From Pontibacter beigongshangensis (GTDB lineage: Bacteria > Bacteroidota > Bacteroidia > Cytophagales > Hymenobacteraceae), in the NCBI RefSeq assembly GCF_014332515.1, contig NZ_VFSD01000027.1:1-64000 (forward strand): DNA of 64,000 nt, read 5' to 3'. Both the position numbers and the translations under genes were made by a program. Shown here piece after piece: positions 50,644 through 58,955 of the stretch. The notes under the pieces were generated by a model that had not been told where the DNA came from, made no database searches, and was given only the letters and a program-made list of their open reading frames with translations. Position 1 is the stretch's first letter. Every line of letters begins with the position of its first letter.

Positions 50644-52434
50644 CTACATGCGCTCCGGTACTTCTATGCCCAGCAGGTTCATGCTTTCACGTACAAACCT
50701 AGCCACCATGGCCGAAAGTGCGATCCGGAAGCTACGAGCCTGCGCATCGGTCTCGTTAAAGATAGAAATTTCCTGGTAGAAACGGTTATAGGCTTTGGCC
50801 AGGTCGTAGGCGTATTGCGCGATAATGGAAGGGGCATATAAGTTACCTGCCTCCTGCACAACGCCCGGATAGTTTACCAACAGCGTAATCACCTCCTGCT
50901 CCGCTTCGTGCAGTTCGGTCAGGTCGGCAAAAGAGGTCGCATCTACGGTAATGCCCAGCTCGGCGGCTTTGCGCAAAATGGCCGAGATACGCGCGTGGGT
51001 GTATTGAATGAACGGCCCGGTGTGCCCCCGGAAATCGATAGACTCCTGCGGGTTAAAGAGCATGCGTTTCTTCGGGTCTACCTTCAGCAGGAAGTACTTG
51101 AGCGCGCCCATGGCCAGGGTGTGGTAGAGTTGCTGCGCCTCCTCCGGCGTGAAGCCTTCTATCTTGCCGAGTTCCTCGGTCTGCTGGCGGGCGGTGTCCA
51201 CCATTTCGGCTACCAGTTCGTCGGCGTCTACCACCGTTCCTTCGCGCGATTTCATTTTTCCGGACGGCAGATCGACCATGCCATACGAGAGGTGGTAAAT
51301 GCCTTCGGCATAAGGCTTGCCCAGCTTCCGGAGCACCGACTTCAGCACCTGGAAATGATAGTTCTGTTCATCGGCCACCACGTACAGCGACTGGTCGTAG
51401 GGGAAGTCGTTGTATTTTAGCTCGGCAGTTCCCATGTCCTGGGTAATGTAGACAGAGGTGCCGTCGGAGCGGAGCAGCAGCTTCTGGTCCAGTCCATCGT
51501 CCGTCAGGTCTACCCACACGGAGCCGTCTTCCTTTTTAAAGAAAACTTCCTTCTGCAGCCCTTCCTCTACCCGCTCCTTGCCCAGCGTGTAGGTCTCGGA
51601 CTCATAATAGTATTTATCGAAATCGACGCCGATGTTGCGGTAAGTCTCGTCGAAGCCGGCGTATACCCAGGTATTCATCTGTTTCCAGAGCGACACGGTT
51701 TCTTCATCGCCCTGCTCCCACTTCTGCAGCATGGCCTGCGCCTCCAGTATAAGCGGCGCCTTTTTCTTGGCTTCTTCTTTGTCGGTGCCCTGAGCCACCA
51801 GTTCGTCTATCTGCTCTTTGTAGGCTTTGTCGAACAGCACGTAATATTTACCCACCAGGTGGTCGCCTTTCAGGCCGCTGCTCTCCGGTGTTTCGCCGTT
51901 GCCGAAGTACTGGTAGGCCAGCATCGACTTGCAGATGTGGATGCCACGGTCGTTTACCAGGTTGGCCTTGAGCACCTCGTGGCCATTCGCCTTCAGAATC
52001 TCAGACACTGCATAGCCCAGGAAGTTGTTGCGCAGGTGGCCCAGGTGCAGCGGCTTGTTCGTGTTAGGCGACGAATATTCTACCATCACGTTTTTGCCCG
52101 ATGCTGCGGCTTTGCCAAAACCCGGCTCCTGCATGATCTGCCGCAGAATTTGCAGCCACACCTTGTCCTGCACTTCCAGGTTCAGGAAACCCTTTACCAC
52201 GTTGAAGTCTTTGATTTCGGCAGCATTTTCTTTCAGGTACGTGCCAAGGGCCTCCCCTATCTGCTCCGGCCCCTTGCCTGCTTTTTTGGTGTAGGGAAAA
52301 GTAACAAAAGTGTAGGTGCCGGCAAATTCCTTGCGGGTAGGCTGCAGGCTTATCTCAGAGGCGTCAACGGGAATCTGGAACAGCGCCAGGAGCGCCTCGC
52401 TTATTCGTTGGCTGATGGTGTGTTGTAATTGCAT
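50644..52434 (-). CDS. argS: arginyl-tRNA synthetase
   Basis: Charges tRNA-Arg. Class I features: HLGHLRNNF at residues 130-138 (the HIGH motif), a KMSK-like KMKSREGTVV, and a C-terminal anticodon-binding DALR domain (IAQYAYDLAKAYNRFYQE, ending LNLLGIEVPERM). The N-terminal additional domain is present. 596 residues, as usual. It is followed on the same strand (after a long gap) by the glutathione peroxidase gene and preceded by arginase. Confidence 0.96.
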   Translation of the reverse strand: MQLQHTISQRISEALLALFQIPVDASEISLQPTRKEFAGTYTFVTFPYTKKAGKGPEQIGEALGTYLKENAAEIKDFNVVKGFLNLEVQDKVWLQILRQIMQEPGFGKAAASGKNVMVEYSSPNTNKPLHLGHLRNNFLGYAVSEILKANGHEVLKANLVNDRGIHICKSMLAYQYFGNGETPESSGLKGDHLVGKYYVLFDKAYKEQIDELVAQGTDKEEAKKKAPLILEAQAMLQKWEQGDEETVSLWKQMNTWVYAGFDETYRNIGVDFDKYYYESETYTLGKERVEEGLQKEVFFKKEDGSVWVDLTDDGLDQKLLLRSDGTSVYITQDMGTAELKYNDFPYDQSLYVVADEQNYHFQVLKSVLRKLGKPYAEGIYHLSYGMVDLPSGKMKSREGTVVDADELVAEMVDTARQQTEELGKIEGFTPEEAQQLYHTLAMGALKYFLLKVDPKKRMLFNPQESIDFRGHTGPFIQYTHARISAILRKAAELGITVDATSFADLTELHEAEQEVITLLVNYPGVVQEAGNLYAPSIIAQYAYDLAKAYNRFYQEISIFNETDAQARSFRIALSAMVARFVRESMNLLGIEVPERM

Positions 52435-52540
52435 GAATATGTTTCTATCTCAATTATCGGCTCAAGCTGCAAATTTAGCGCTTATTCTCAAAAGCCTGCT
52501 ATAATATATGGACCAGCAGGAGCAGCAGCAAAACAATCAG

Positions 52541-52571
52541 CCCCCGGAGGGCTTTTTTGATTCGAATAATT
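52541..52571 (+). repeat. R element copy 20, touching the arginase stop codon
   Basis: CCCCGGAGGGCTTTTTTGAT followed by TCGAATAATT, preceded by CAGGAGCAGCAGCA. The arginase stop (52571-52573) begins where the repeat ends. Confidence 0.85.
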
Positions 52572-53539
52572 CAGGCTGCCCCACTCCTTGACTCACGGTC
52601 CAGAATGGCGGCCGTAGTAGCTTCCAGGATGTCGAAGGCATTTTCTGCCATGGTGTTTTCGGTATCGAGCGTAGGGTTAATCTCTACCATTTCGTAGCAG
52701 CACACGCGCGGGTCGTGCACCAGGTGGCAACACAGCTCTCTTGCCTCGTCTACTCTTAGCCCCACCTCCACGGGCGTGCCGGTTCCTTGCGAGAATTTGG
52801 GGTCCATGCTGTCTACATCAAACGACACGTAAATCAGGTCGCAATCCCGCAGCAATTCCAGAGCCTCCCTGGCCACCTGTTCCGCTCCTTTGTTCTTAAA
52901 CTCTTTGTAGCCGAAATCCTTTATGCCGTATTTTTGCATCAGGTAATCTTCCTCTTCTTCGGTGTCGCGCACCACTATATACACCAGGTGCTCCGGCTTT
53001 AGCTTCGGCCCATCTATACCGACTCTTTTCAGCGACTCCCAGAAAAAGATGGTCTCCGGCGCCGGGTCATTTTTTTTGGATGCCAGGTTGTCTTCGTTCA
53101 GGGCGATGGCCAGGGCCATGCCGTGCACGTTGCCGGAGGGGGTGGTGTAGGGCGAGTGGATGTCGGCGTGGGCATCGACCCAGATCACGCCCAGGGTTTT
53201 GTCGGGGTAAGTTTTTTTGATGCCGGCTATGGTGCCGGCCGCATTGGAGTGGTCGCCGGCCAGCACGAGCGGGAACATGCCGAACTCCAGTGTCTGCGCC
53301 ACAGTGTTGCTCACGCTTTTCAAAATAGATAGGATGCTGTCGATGTGGTGGGCGGTCGGGAAAACATCTTTATCGAACAGCGTATAGTTCAGGTCGGGAA
53401 CGGCAATTGAGTTGAAGCGTTTAAAGAAGTCTGATTGCTTGTCGAGGCAGGCCACTTTCAGGGCGTCTATGCCCATGCCTGCCCCCCGGGTGCCGGCCCC
53501 AAGTTCTGATCTCACTTCTATCAGCTTCACTTTTTTCAT
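52571..53539 (-). CDS. arginase family protein
   Basis: Binuclear manganese hydrolase, probably arginase, giving ornithine and urea. LVLAGDHSNAAGTI carries the first metal His, VIWVDAHADIHSP the DxHxD motif, and YVSFDVDSMDP the second Asp pair. 322 residues fits arginase. It shares a 78-bp divergent spacer with the arginine decarboxylase gene, so arginine use is controlled at this junction. A guanidinohydrolase with another substrate (agmatinase, formimidoylglutamase) is possible; DAHADIHSP and TGTPVEVGL fit arginase best. Confidence 0.88.
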   Translation of the reverse strand: MKKVKLIEVRSELGAGTRGAGMGIDALKVACLDKQSDFFKRFNSIAVPDLNYTLFDKDVFPTAHHIDSILSILKSVSNTVAQTLEFGMFPLVLAGDHSNAAGTIAGIKKTYPDKTLGVIWVDAHADIHSPYTTPSGNVHGMALAIALNEDNLASKKNDPAPETIFFWESLKRVGIDGPKLKPEHLVYIVVRDTEEEEDYLMQKYGIKDFGYKEFKNKGAEQVAREALELLRDCDLIYVSFDVDSMDPKFSQGTGTPVEVGLRVDEARELCCHLVHDPRVCCYEMVEINPTLDTENTMAENAFDILEATTAAILDRESRSGAA

Positions 53540-53617
53540 TTAATTTGAACAAAGTTTTTGCAATAATTGTAAAATACAGTCAATATTGCATGTTTACATA
53601 AAGTCTATAACACCTTA

Positions 53618-55012
53618 ATGGATAAATATACCGACCTTATTCATCAAACGTTTGATTTTCCGACAGATGAATTCAAAGTAGAGAATAACGAGTTGCATTT
53701 TAATGGTATCCCGCTGATGGATATTATCCATAAATACGGCACTCCTCTTAAATTAACATACTTGCCTAAAATAAGTTCTCAGATTCAGAAGGCAAAACTG
53801 CTTTTTAAAGAGTCGATGGAGAAACTCGATTACAGGGGCAGCTACACCTACTGCTACTGCACCAAGTCGTCGCACTTTTCTTTCGTGCTCGACGAGGCCC
53901 TGAAGAACGACATCCACATCGAAACCTCCTCGGGCTACGACATGCAGATTGTGCGGGCACTGTACAAGAGAGGCAAGATCAGCAAAGACACCTACATTGT
54001 GTGCAACGGCTTTAAGCGCGAGCGTTACAAACACTGGCTGTCGGAGCTGGTAAACGAGGGCTTCCGGAACTGCATGCCTATCCTGGACAACCTCGACGAG
54101 ATAGAGTATTACAAGGAGCACATAACGGAGAAGTGCAAAGTGGGCATGCGCCTGGCATCGGACGAGGAGCCGAAGTTCGAGTTTTATACCTCCCGCCTCG
54201 GCATCCGCTACAACGATGTAATTGAGCTGTACCAGACCAAGATCAAAGACGATCCGAAGTTTGAGCTCAAGATGCTGCACTACTTCATCAACACCGGCAT
54301 AAAAGACACCTCGTACTATTGGTCGGAGCTTAGCCGCTTTGTGCACAAGTACTGCGAGCTGAAAAAGGTGTGCCCCGAACTCGACACCATCGATATTGGC
54401 GGCGGCTTCCCGATCAAGACCTCCATCCAGGCAGACTACAACTACCGCTACATGGTAGAGGAAATTCTGCGCACCATTAAGCGCATCTGCAAGGAGGAAG
54501 GCGTGGAAGAACCGAATATATTTACAGAGTTCGGCATATTTACCGTTGGCGAAAGCGGCGCTAACATCTACTCCATCCTGGACCACAAACTTCAGAACGA
54601 CAAAGAGTTATGGTACATGATAGATGGTTCCTTCATCACCAACCTGCCCGATGCCTGGGCCCTGAACCAGCGCTGGCCGCTGCTCTCGGTGAATCATTGG
54701 AACAAAGAATACCGTAAGATCCAATTAGGCGGCATTACCTGCGACAGCCAGGATTATTACAACTCCGAGATGCACTCGTTTCAGGTGTTTTTACCGAAAA
54801 TTCCGAAGGACCAGCCACTATACATTGGCTTCTTCCATACGGGTGCTTACCAGGAGTCGCTCAGCGGTTACGGCGGCATCAAGCATTGCCTCATACCGGC
54901 TCCGCAGCACGTGATCATAGACCGTGATGAGAACGGGGAACTGGTAGACTGGCAATTTGCGCCTGAGCAGACCAGTGAGGCCATGCTGAAGATTTTGGGC
55001 TACGAGGCCTAA
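53618..55012 (+). CDS. arginine decarboxylase, short Bacteroidota type (PLP fold III)
   Basis: Predicted to turn arginine into agmatine for polyamines. The PLP lysine is in YCYCTKSSHF near residue 87, the phosphate-binding glycines in IDIGGGFPIK, and the C-terminal catalytic/substrate region in HTGAYQESLSGYGG. At 464 residues it is shorter than E. coli SpeA (about 650) because it lacks the insertion domains; Bacteroidota proteins of this form are annotated as biosynthetic arginine decarboxylases. Other diamine or amino-acid decarboxylase activity is possible. Divergent from arginase. Confidence 0.85.
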   Translation: MDKYTDLIHQTFDFPTDEFKVENNELHFNGIPLMDIIHKYGTPLKLTYLPKISSQIQKAKLLFKESMEKLDYRGSYTYCYCTKSSHFSFVLDEALKNDIHIETSSGYDMQIVRALYKRGKISKDTYIVCNGFKRERYKHWLSELVNEGFRNCMPILDNLDEIEYYKEHITEKCKVGMRLASDEEPKFEFYTSRLGIRYNDVIELYQTKIKDDPKFELKMLHYFINTGIKDTSYYWSELSRFVHKYCELKKVCPELDTIDIGGGFPIKTSIQADYNYRYMVEEILRTIKRICKEEGVEEPNIFTEFGIFTVGESGANIYSILDHKLQNDKELWYMIDGSFITNLPDAWALNQRWPLLSVNHWNKEYRKIQLGGITCDSQDYYNSEMHSFQVFLPKIPKDQPLYIGFFHTGAYQESLSGYGGIKHCLIPAPQHVIIDRDENGELVDWQFAPEQTSEAMLKILGYEA

Positions 55013-55101
55013 AGCTTTTGGCTTAAAGAGGTAATAGTTTTGTAGTTGCAGGGAAAAAGCTTATTTTTGAAAAAGCCTTTGTCTTTAAACTTTTAACTGA
55101 A

Positions 55102-55272
55102 ATGAAAAAATTGGTACTTTACGGCACCTTGTGCCTGGCCATGGGTATGGCTTCCTGCAAAACATACTGCCCTGCTTACGGCAGCGCACAGCCAGACACG
55201 AACGCAGCTCCTGAAACAGTTATAGTATCTGCGACTGCCCCGGCATCAGCTTCGGACGACATAAACGGTTAA
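55102..55272 (+). CDS. small lipoprotein, 56 residues
   Basis: MKKLVLYGTLCLAMGMASC is a lipoprotein signal with Cys19 as acyl acceptor. The mature part is short, with CKTYCPAYGS then a Ala/Pro/Thr-rich tail (APETVIVSATAPASASDD). It lies 90 bp after the arginine decarboxylase, and a terminator hairpin follows 36 bp after its stop. No function known; similar tiny lipoproteins with a CxxxCPAY start are common in Cytophagales as far as I recall. Confidence 0.75.
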   Translation: MKKLVLYGTLCLAMGMASCKTYCPAYGSAQPDTNAAPETVIVSATAPASASDDING

Positions 55273-55308
55273 CCGACAGAACAGGTTAAACGTTTGTATA
55301 TAACAGAA

Positions 55309-55341
55309 GAAACCGGCTTATTGGGCCGGTTTCTTTGTTTT
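55309..55341. terminator. shared terminator between converging genes
   Basis: GAAACCGGC-TTATTGG-GCCGGTTTC, then TTTGTTTTTT on the plus strand. The stop codon of the HAD phosphatase gene, read the other way, lies in the loop. Confidence 0.85.
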
Positions 55342-55851
55342 TTCCAGAATGATAGCGGCGGCGGCCAGCAAGTCTCTGGCCTGCAAAGGGTGTTCGCCGG
55401 GTGGCAGGTGCTCGCCTACCAGTATAGTTTTTACGCCTGCCTTTTCGCCTGCCACCATGTCGCGGGGGGTGTCGCCCACCATCCACGACTGGGCCGCATT
55501 TATATTGTACTTTGCCATGGCGCGCTCCAGCATCAGGCTATCCGGCTTCCGCGACAGCGAGGCTGATACGGTCTGGTGCCCCGGCGCAAAATAAATGGCA
55601 TCGATGATGGCGTTGCAGCTCTCCTGCAATTTCTGGTGGCAACCCAGCACCTCGTGCCGCGTGTACAGGCCCTTGGCGATCCCGGCCTGGTTGGTAACCA
55701 CTATCAGCAGGAAGCCCGCTTTTTTCAGCAGCTCGAGCGCCTCCGGCACACCCGGCAGCACCTCAAAAGCATCCAGTTGATACGTATAGTCTCCCATCTC
55801 CCGGTTCAGTACCCCATCGCGGTCCAGAAACACACACTTTTGTTTTTGCAT
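55318..55851 (-). CDS. HAD-IIIA phosphatase (GmhB/HisB-N-like)
   Basis: A HAD-superfamily phosphatase resembling D-glycero-D-manno-heptose 1,7-bisphosphate phosphatase. FLDRDGVLNREMGDY holds the nucleophile and acid Asp, VVTNQAGIAKGLY the Thr/Asn motif II, SRKPDSLML the motif III Lys, and MVGDTPRDMVAG motif IV. The zinc-binding CxH...CxC of standard GmhB is missing: the region reads FAPGHQTVSASLSRKP, with no cysteine. Function may therefore differ, for example a heptose-phosphate or histidinol-phosphate phosphatase. 177 residues. Converges on the small lipoprotein. Confidence 0.78.
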   Translation of the reverse strand: MQKQKCVFLDRDGVLNREMGDYTYQLDAFEVLPGVPEALELLKKAGFLLIVVTNQAGIAKGLYTRHEVLGCHQKLQESCNAIIDAIYFAPGHQTVSASLSRKPDSLMLERAMAKYNINAAQSWMVGDTPRDMVAGEKAGVKTILVGEHLPPGEHPLQARDLLAAAAIILEKTKKPAQ

Positions 55852-55958
55852 AGTACGCTTTACAGTTTAAGGCACAAAAATAGCCTTTCCACTTAAAACT
55901 TGTCGCCGCCGGTTTTATTATTTATATGCGAGCCACAGGCCAGTGCCACCTCAAAACG

Positions 55959-55988
55959 CTCCGGAAGGGCTTTTTCATTAGAATAATT
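55959..55988 (+). repeat. R element copy 21
   Basis: GCTCCGGAAGGGCTTTTTCA followed by TTAGAATAATT. First of two in the 442-bp gap before the mannosyltransferase-like gene, which holds no other gene. Confidence 0.85.
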
Positions 55989-56143
55989 ACTGGTTGCCGG
56001 TTGTTGATTATTGAATGGCTAAATTGTTAAATGGTTGGTTGGGAAATGAGAAGATCTGGAGATGAATGACCGGAGCAGGCTTTGAAAGGATTCAGCTTTT
56101 CACAATAACCTCACAATTTTTCACTATCCATTTTTATAGAAGG

Positions 56144-56178
56144 TCCTGCGTCTTATGTCCTGCGTCCTGTGTCTTCTT
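56144..56178 (+). repeat. heptamer array, five units
   Basis: TCCTGCG, TCTTATG, TCCTGCG, TCCTGTG, TCTTCTT in tandem, directly followed by R element copy 22 on the palindrome side. Confidence 0.8.
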
Positions 56179-56180
56179 TG

Positions 56181-56211
56181 CCGCTGGAAGGCTGTTTTCA
56201 TTCAAATAATC
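56181..56211 (+). repeat. R element copy 22
   Basis: CCGCTGGAAGGCTGTTTTCA followed by TTCAAATAATC, joined to the heptamer array before it. Confidence 0.82.
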
Positions 56212-56293
56212 CAGCCTGAGGATTAGTACCGGAACCAAATAAAATTGGGGGTGGTGCTGGCACCAAATAATTAATTAGCTATATATTTGAAGC

Positions 56294-57028
56294 ATGAAAG
56301 ACTCCCTGGTGATAATTCCAACCTACAACGAGCGCGAGAACATTGAGGCGATGGTCAGGAAGGTGATGTCACTCAGGCACCCGTTTGAGCTGCTCATCAT
56401 CGACGATGACTCCCCCGACGGCACGGCAGACATTGTGCGGGCCCTGCAGCAGGAGTACCCCGAGCGCCTGCACCTGGAAACCCGCCAGGGAAAACTTGGC
56501 CTGGGCACCGCCTACATACACGGGTTTAAGTATGCCCTGCGCCACGGCTACGAATACATTTTTGAGATGGACGCCGACTTCTCCCACAACCCCGAAGACC
56601 TGATCCGCCTCTACGAAGCATGCGCCGTAGAAGGCTACGACGTAGCCATAGGCAGCCGCTACAGCCAGGGCGTAAACGTGATCAACTGGCCCATGAGCCG
56701 GGTGCTGATGTCTTACTTTGCCAGTTCATACGTGCGGCTCATAACCGGCATGCCCATTGCCGACACCACAGCCGGCTTTAAGTGCTACCGCCGCAAGGTG
56801 CTCGAAACCATACGACTGAACAAGATACGCTTTGTGGGCTATGCCTTCCAGATAGAGATGAAGTTCCTGGCTTATAAGTATGGGTTCAGGATAAAGGAGG
56901 TTTCCATTATTTTTACAGACCGCACCAAAGGCGAATCCAAGATGACGAAGGGCATTTTTAAGGAGGCGGTGCTGGGTGTTCTGAAAATGAAGATCAGGAG
57001 CTTTTTCCGCCATTTCGACCGTTACTGA
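56294..57028 (+). CDS. polyprenol monophosphomannose synthase-like family 2 glycosyltransferase
   Basis: Transfers a hexose, likely mannose, from a nucleotide sugar to a polyprenyl phosphate on the cytoplasmic side of the membrane. IIPTYNERENIEAMVRKV, LLIIDDDSPDGTADI and FEMDADFSHNPEDLI with the catalytic DxD are the dolichol-phosphate mannosyltransferase marks, as is DTTAGFKCYRRKVLE. 244 residues without the C-terminal membrane domain, so it is the short, soluble type. It ends with a basic helix (MKIRSFFRHFDRY). Monocistronic. Glucose instead of mannose cannot be excluded. Confidence 0.88.
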   Translation: MKDSLVIIPTYNERENIEAMVRKVMSLRHPFELLIIDDDSPDGTADIVRALQQEYPERLHLETRQGKLGLGTAYIHGFKYALRHGYEYIFEMDADFSHNPEDLIRLYEACAVEGYDVAIGSRYSQGVNVINWPMSRVLMSYFASSYVRLITGMPIADTTAGFKCYRRKVLETIRLNKIRFVGYAFQIEMKFLAYKYGFRIKEVSIIFTDRTKGESKMTKGIFKEAVLGVLKMKIRSFFRHFDRY

Positions 57029-57161
57029 ACCTGTGCCCGCCAGCCGCGCCACAATTTTTGCCGCACCCGAAATTTTATCGCTTCTACCTGTACAACTACG
57101 CTAATTATTCCGGTATCTTTACTTTTTGCTTTAAATAAAAAATAAGTAGTTCGACTCGATT

Positions 57162-58109
57162 ATGGATAATTCGATTCTCTTTTGGGTTCTTTTCAATGCC
57201 TTTGTGCTTTTGCTTCTGGGGCTCGACCTGTTCGTTTTTCACAGAAAGGCACATGAGGTAAAAATCAAGGAGGCGCTGCTCTGGAGCCTTTTCTGGATAC
57301 TGCTTTCGCTTGGCTTCAATGCTGTTATTTACTTCTGGAAAGGGCCTGCCCCGGCCCTGGAGTTCCTGACCGCCTACCTGATCGAGAAATCGCTGAGCGT
57401 CGACAACTTATTTGTATTTATCCTGATATTCAACTACTTCAAGGTGCCGCTCATGTACCAGCACAAAGTACTGTTCTGGGGAATTATCGGAGCCCTGGTA
57501 TTACGGGCCTTGTTTATACTGGTAGGTGTGGCGCTGATCGCGAAGTTCCACTTCATCATTTATATATTAGGGGCCTTTCTGGTGTACACCGGCATTAAGA
57601 TGGCCTTCAGCCACGACGACAATGAGCTGCACCCGGAGCAGAACTCGCTTATTGTCTGGATAACCCAGAAGCTCCGGTTCACCAAGCAGAATGAAGATGG
57701 CAAGTTTTTCGTCAAAATAGACGGCAAACTATACGCCACGCCTATGTTCCTGGTACTGATTATGGTGGAAAGTACGGATGTGGTGTTTGCTGCCGACTCT
57801 ATCCCGGCTATTCTGGCTATATCCAAAGACCCGTTTATTGTATACACCTCCAACGTATTTGCCCTGCTGGGGCTTCGGGCACTGTATTTTGCGCTGGCCG
57901 GTATTATGCAGCTGTTCCATTACCTGCACTATGGCCTGTCGCTGATTCTGGTTTTTATCGGGGTTAAGCTGCTCCTGAGCGACTTAGTTGAAATAGACAT
58001 GCGCTATGCCCTGCTGGCGGTGGGCAGCATCCTGGCCATCTCGATCATAGCCTCGCTCCTGTTCCCGAAAAAAGACTCTTCGCTGCCCCCTCCACCAGAT
58101 ATCGTCTAA
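57162..58109 (+). CDS. TerC family integral membrane protein
   Basis: A membrane protein of the TerC/Alx group, tied to tellurite resistance, Mn2+ export or metal loading of exported proteins in other species. Spans include ILFWVLFNAFVLLLLGLDLF and LLWSLFWILLSLGFNAVIYF. The family motifs are EKSLSVDNLFVFILIF and VESTDVVFAADSIPAIL, each with acidic residues within the membrane; YTSNVFALLGLRALYFALAG follows. 315 residues matches Alx-like TerC. Transcribed alone. Confidence 0.92.
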   Translation: MDNSILFWVLFNAFVLLLLGLDLFVFHRKAHEVKIKEALLWSLFWILLSLGFNAVIYFWKGPAPALEFLTAYLIEKSLSVDNLFVFILIFNYFKVPLMYQHKVLFWGIIGALVLRALFILVGVALIAKFHFIIYILGAFLVYTGIKMAFSHDDNELHPEQNSLIVWITQKLRFTKQNEDGKFFVKIDGKLYATPMFLVLIMVESTDVVFAADSIPAILAISKDPFIVYTSNVFALLGLRALYFALAGIMQLFHYLHYGLSLILVFIGVKLLLSDLVEIDMRYALLAVGSILAISIIASLLFPKKDSSLPPPPDIV

Positions 58110-58285
58110 AGCCATAGCCACTGGTGCTTCGCCACATTCAAAGGCAGACGGGAGACCTGCGGTAGGCGTAGCCGGTTCACGAAAGTACTTTGGGTTCCGG
58201 AAATTATGCTGGCGGAGCTGTAAGTGCCTCCATTTTAGTTTTTTCGGGGGGTAAGACAACGAAGTTGCGAGGGGACCGGCCTATG

Positions 58286-58317
58286 AATTATTTGAATGAA
58301 ATCGTCCCTCCGGAGGC
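58286..58317 (-). repeat. R element copy 23
   Basis: AATTATTTGAATGAAATCGT then CCCTCCGGAGGC. In its own orientation it is joined, through AAATG, to the heptamer array at 58322-58356. Confidence 0.9.
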
Positions 58318-58321
58318 ATTT

Positions 58322-58356
58322 TGTAAGACACAAGACGCAGGGCAGAAGGCACAGGA
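58322..58356 (-). repeat. heptamer array, five units
   Basis: Read on the minus strand: TCCTGTG, CCTTCTG, CCCTGCG, TCTTGTG, TCTTACA, then AAATG and R element copy 23. Same joint as at 60504-60553. Confidence 0.75.
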
Positions 58357-58718
58357 TTCTTCGTATCTCATCTTCTTCCTGGCTTTCAGCTTTTGGCCAA
58401 AAACAGGACAGGTTTCCAACTTGCGTGCATCATGCTTTTAAATTCAAAGTCAGCTTCATTATTGTCTGAAAGAGCCAATAGCCGTACAAAATGGGGTGAT
58501 CGTCCTTCTTTAGGCTTACAAAAGTTATGGGACAAGTTAAGCAGTTGCTCCTGTGCTGCTCAAGCAGCCTGCTGTAAAAAGACACGGCAGCCCCTTATTT
58601 ACAATATAATTTTGCAGCAAAACCTGCCTTTTATTACGCATTTTCAAACACAAGGCAGCTTACACATAACTTATGACAACGAAATCGCTTTATCATTGAA
58701 AATATTTTAAATAACAAA

Positions 58719-58751
58719 TTTTGTTTTATTAAATATTTTGTTTTACATTTA
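58719..58751 (+). promoter_or_regulatory. candidate promoter of the aromatic leader
   Basis: TTTTG (58719-58723) and, after 20 bp, TACATTTA (58744-58751), one mismatch from TAnnTTTG. Transcription would start about 20 nt before the leader ATG. Confidence 0.4.
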
Positions 58752-58775
58752 CACATCATTTCAACACAAAGAAGA

Positions 58776-58838
58776 ATGTTTTTAGTCAACGTACAAGCCC
58801 AGAATCTTAAATCTATTTGCACCCGCCAAGGGGGCTGA
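58776..58838 (+). CDS. candidate leader peptide of the DAHP synthase attenuator, 20 residues
   Basis: MFLVNVQAQNLKSICTRQGG, ending at a TGA that overlaps a GGGGGCT segment (58830-58836). That segment can pair with AGCCCC in the terminator at 58881, so a translating ribosome would influence folding, as in the pheA leader. But this peptide has only one Phe and no Trp or Tyr, so the signal is unclear. A TTG-started frame at 58738 is richer (Phe-Tyr-Ile-Tyr) and ends at 58785. Which one is translated is uncertain. Confidence 0.4.
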   Translation: MFLVNVQAQNLKSICTRQGG

Positions 58839-58880
58839 TGGCTGACGCTTTACGTTAATGATAATGGAAAGATAAACCAG

Positions 58881-58912
58881 AAAAGCCCCGCCCCAAGCGG
58901 GGCTTTCTTATT
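58881..58912 (+). terminator. attenuator terminator before the first DAHP synthase gene
   Basis: AAAGCCCCGC-CCCAA-GCGGGGCTTT, then CTTATTTTT. It lies 44 bp before the gene's ATG, so it must be read through for expression. The same stem is before pheA (60917). Confidence 0.88.
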
Positions 58913-58955
58913 TTTGGCAAATAATCTTTAGCAGATAACTAATTCAAATTAAATC

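Larger units (their letters stand above)
58110..58718. other. gene-free spacer upstream of the aromatic leader
   Basis: About 610 bp with R element copy 23 and a heptamer array. No convincing reading frame; the possible 83- and 105-codon frames have repeat-derived sequence. Confidence 0.6.

Noticed and set aside
58190..58710. Two plus-strand frames of 83 and 105 codons
   Set aside because: They run through an R element and a heptamer array, with no family similarity or gene-like composition.
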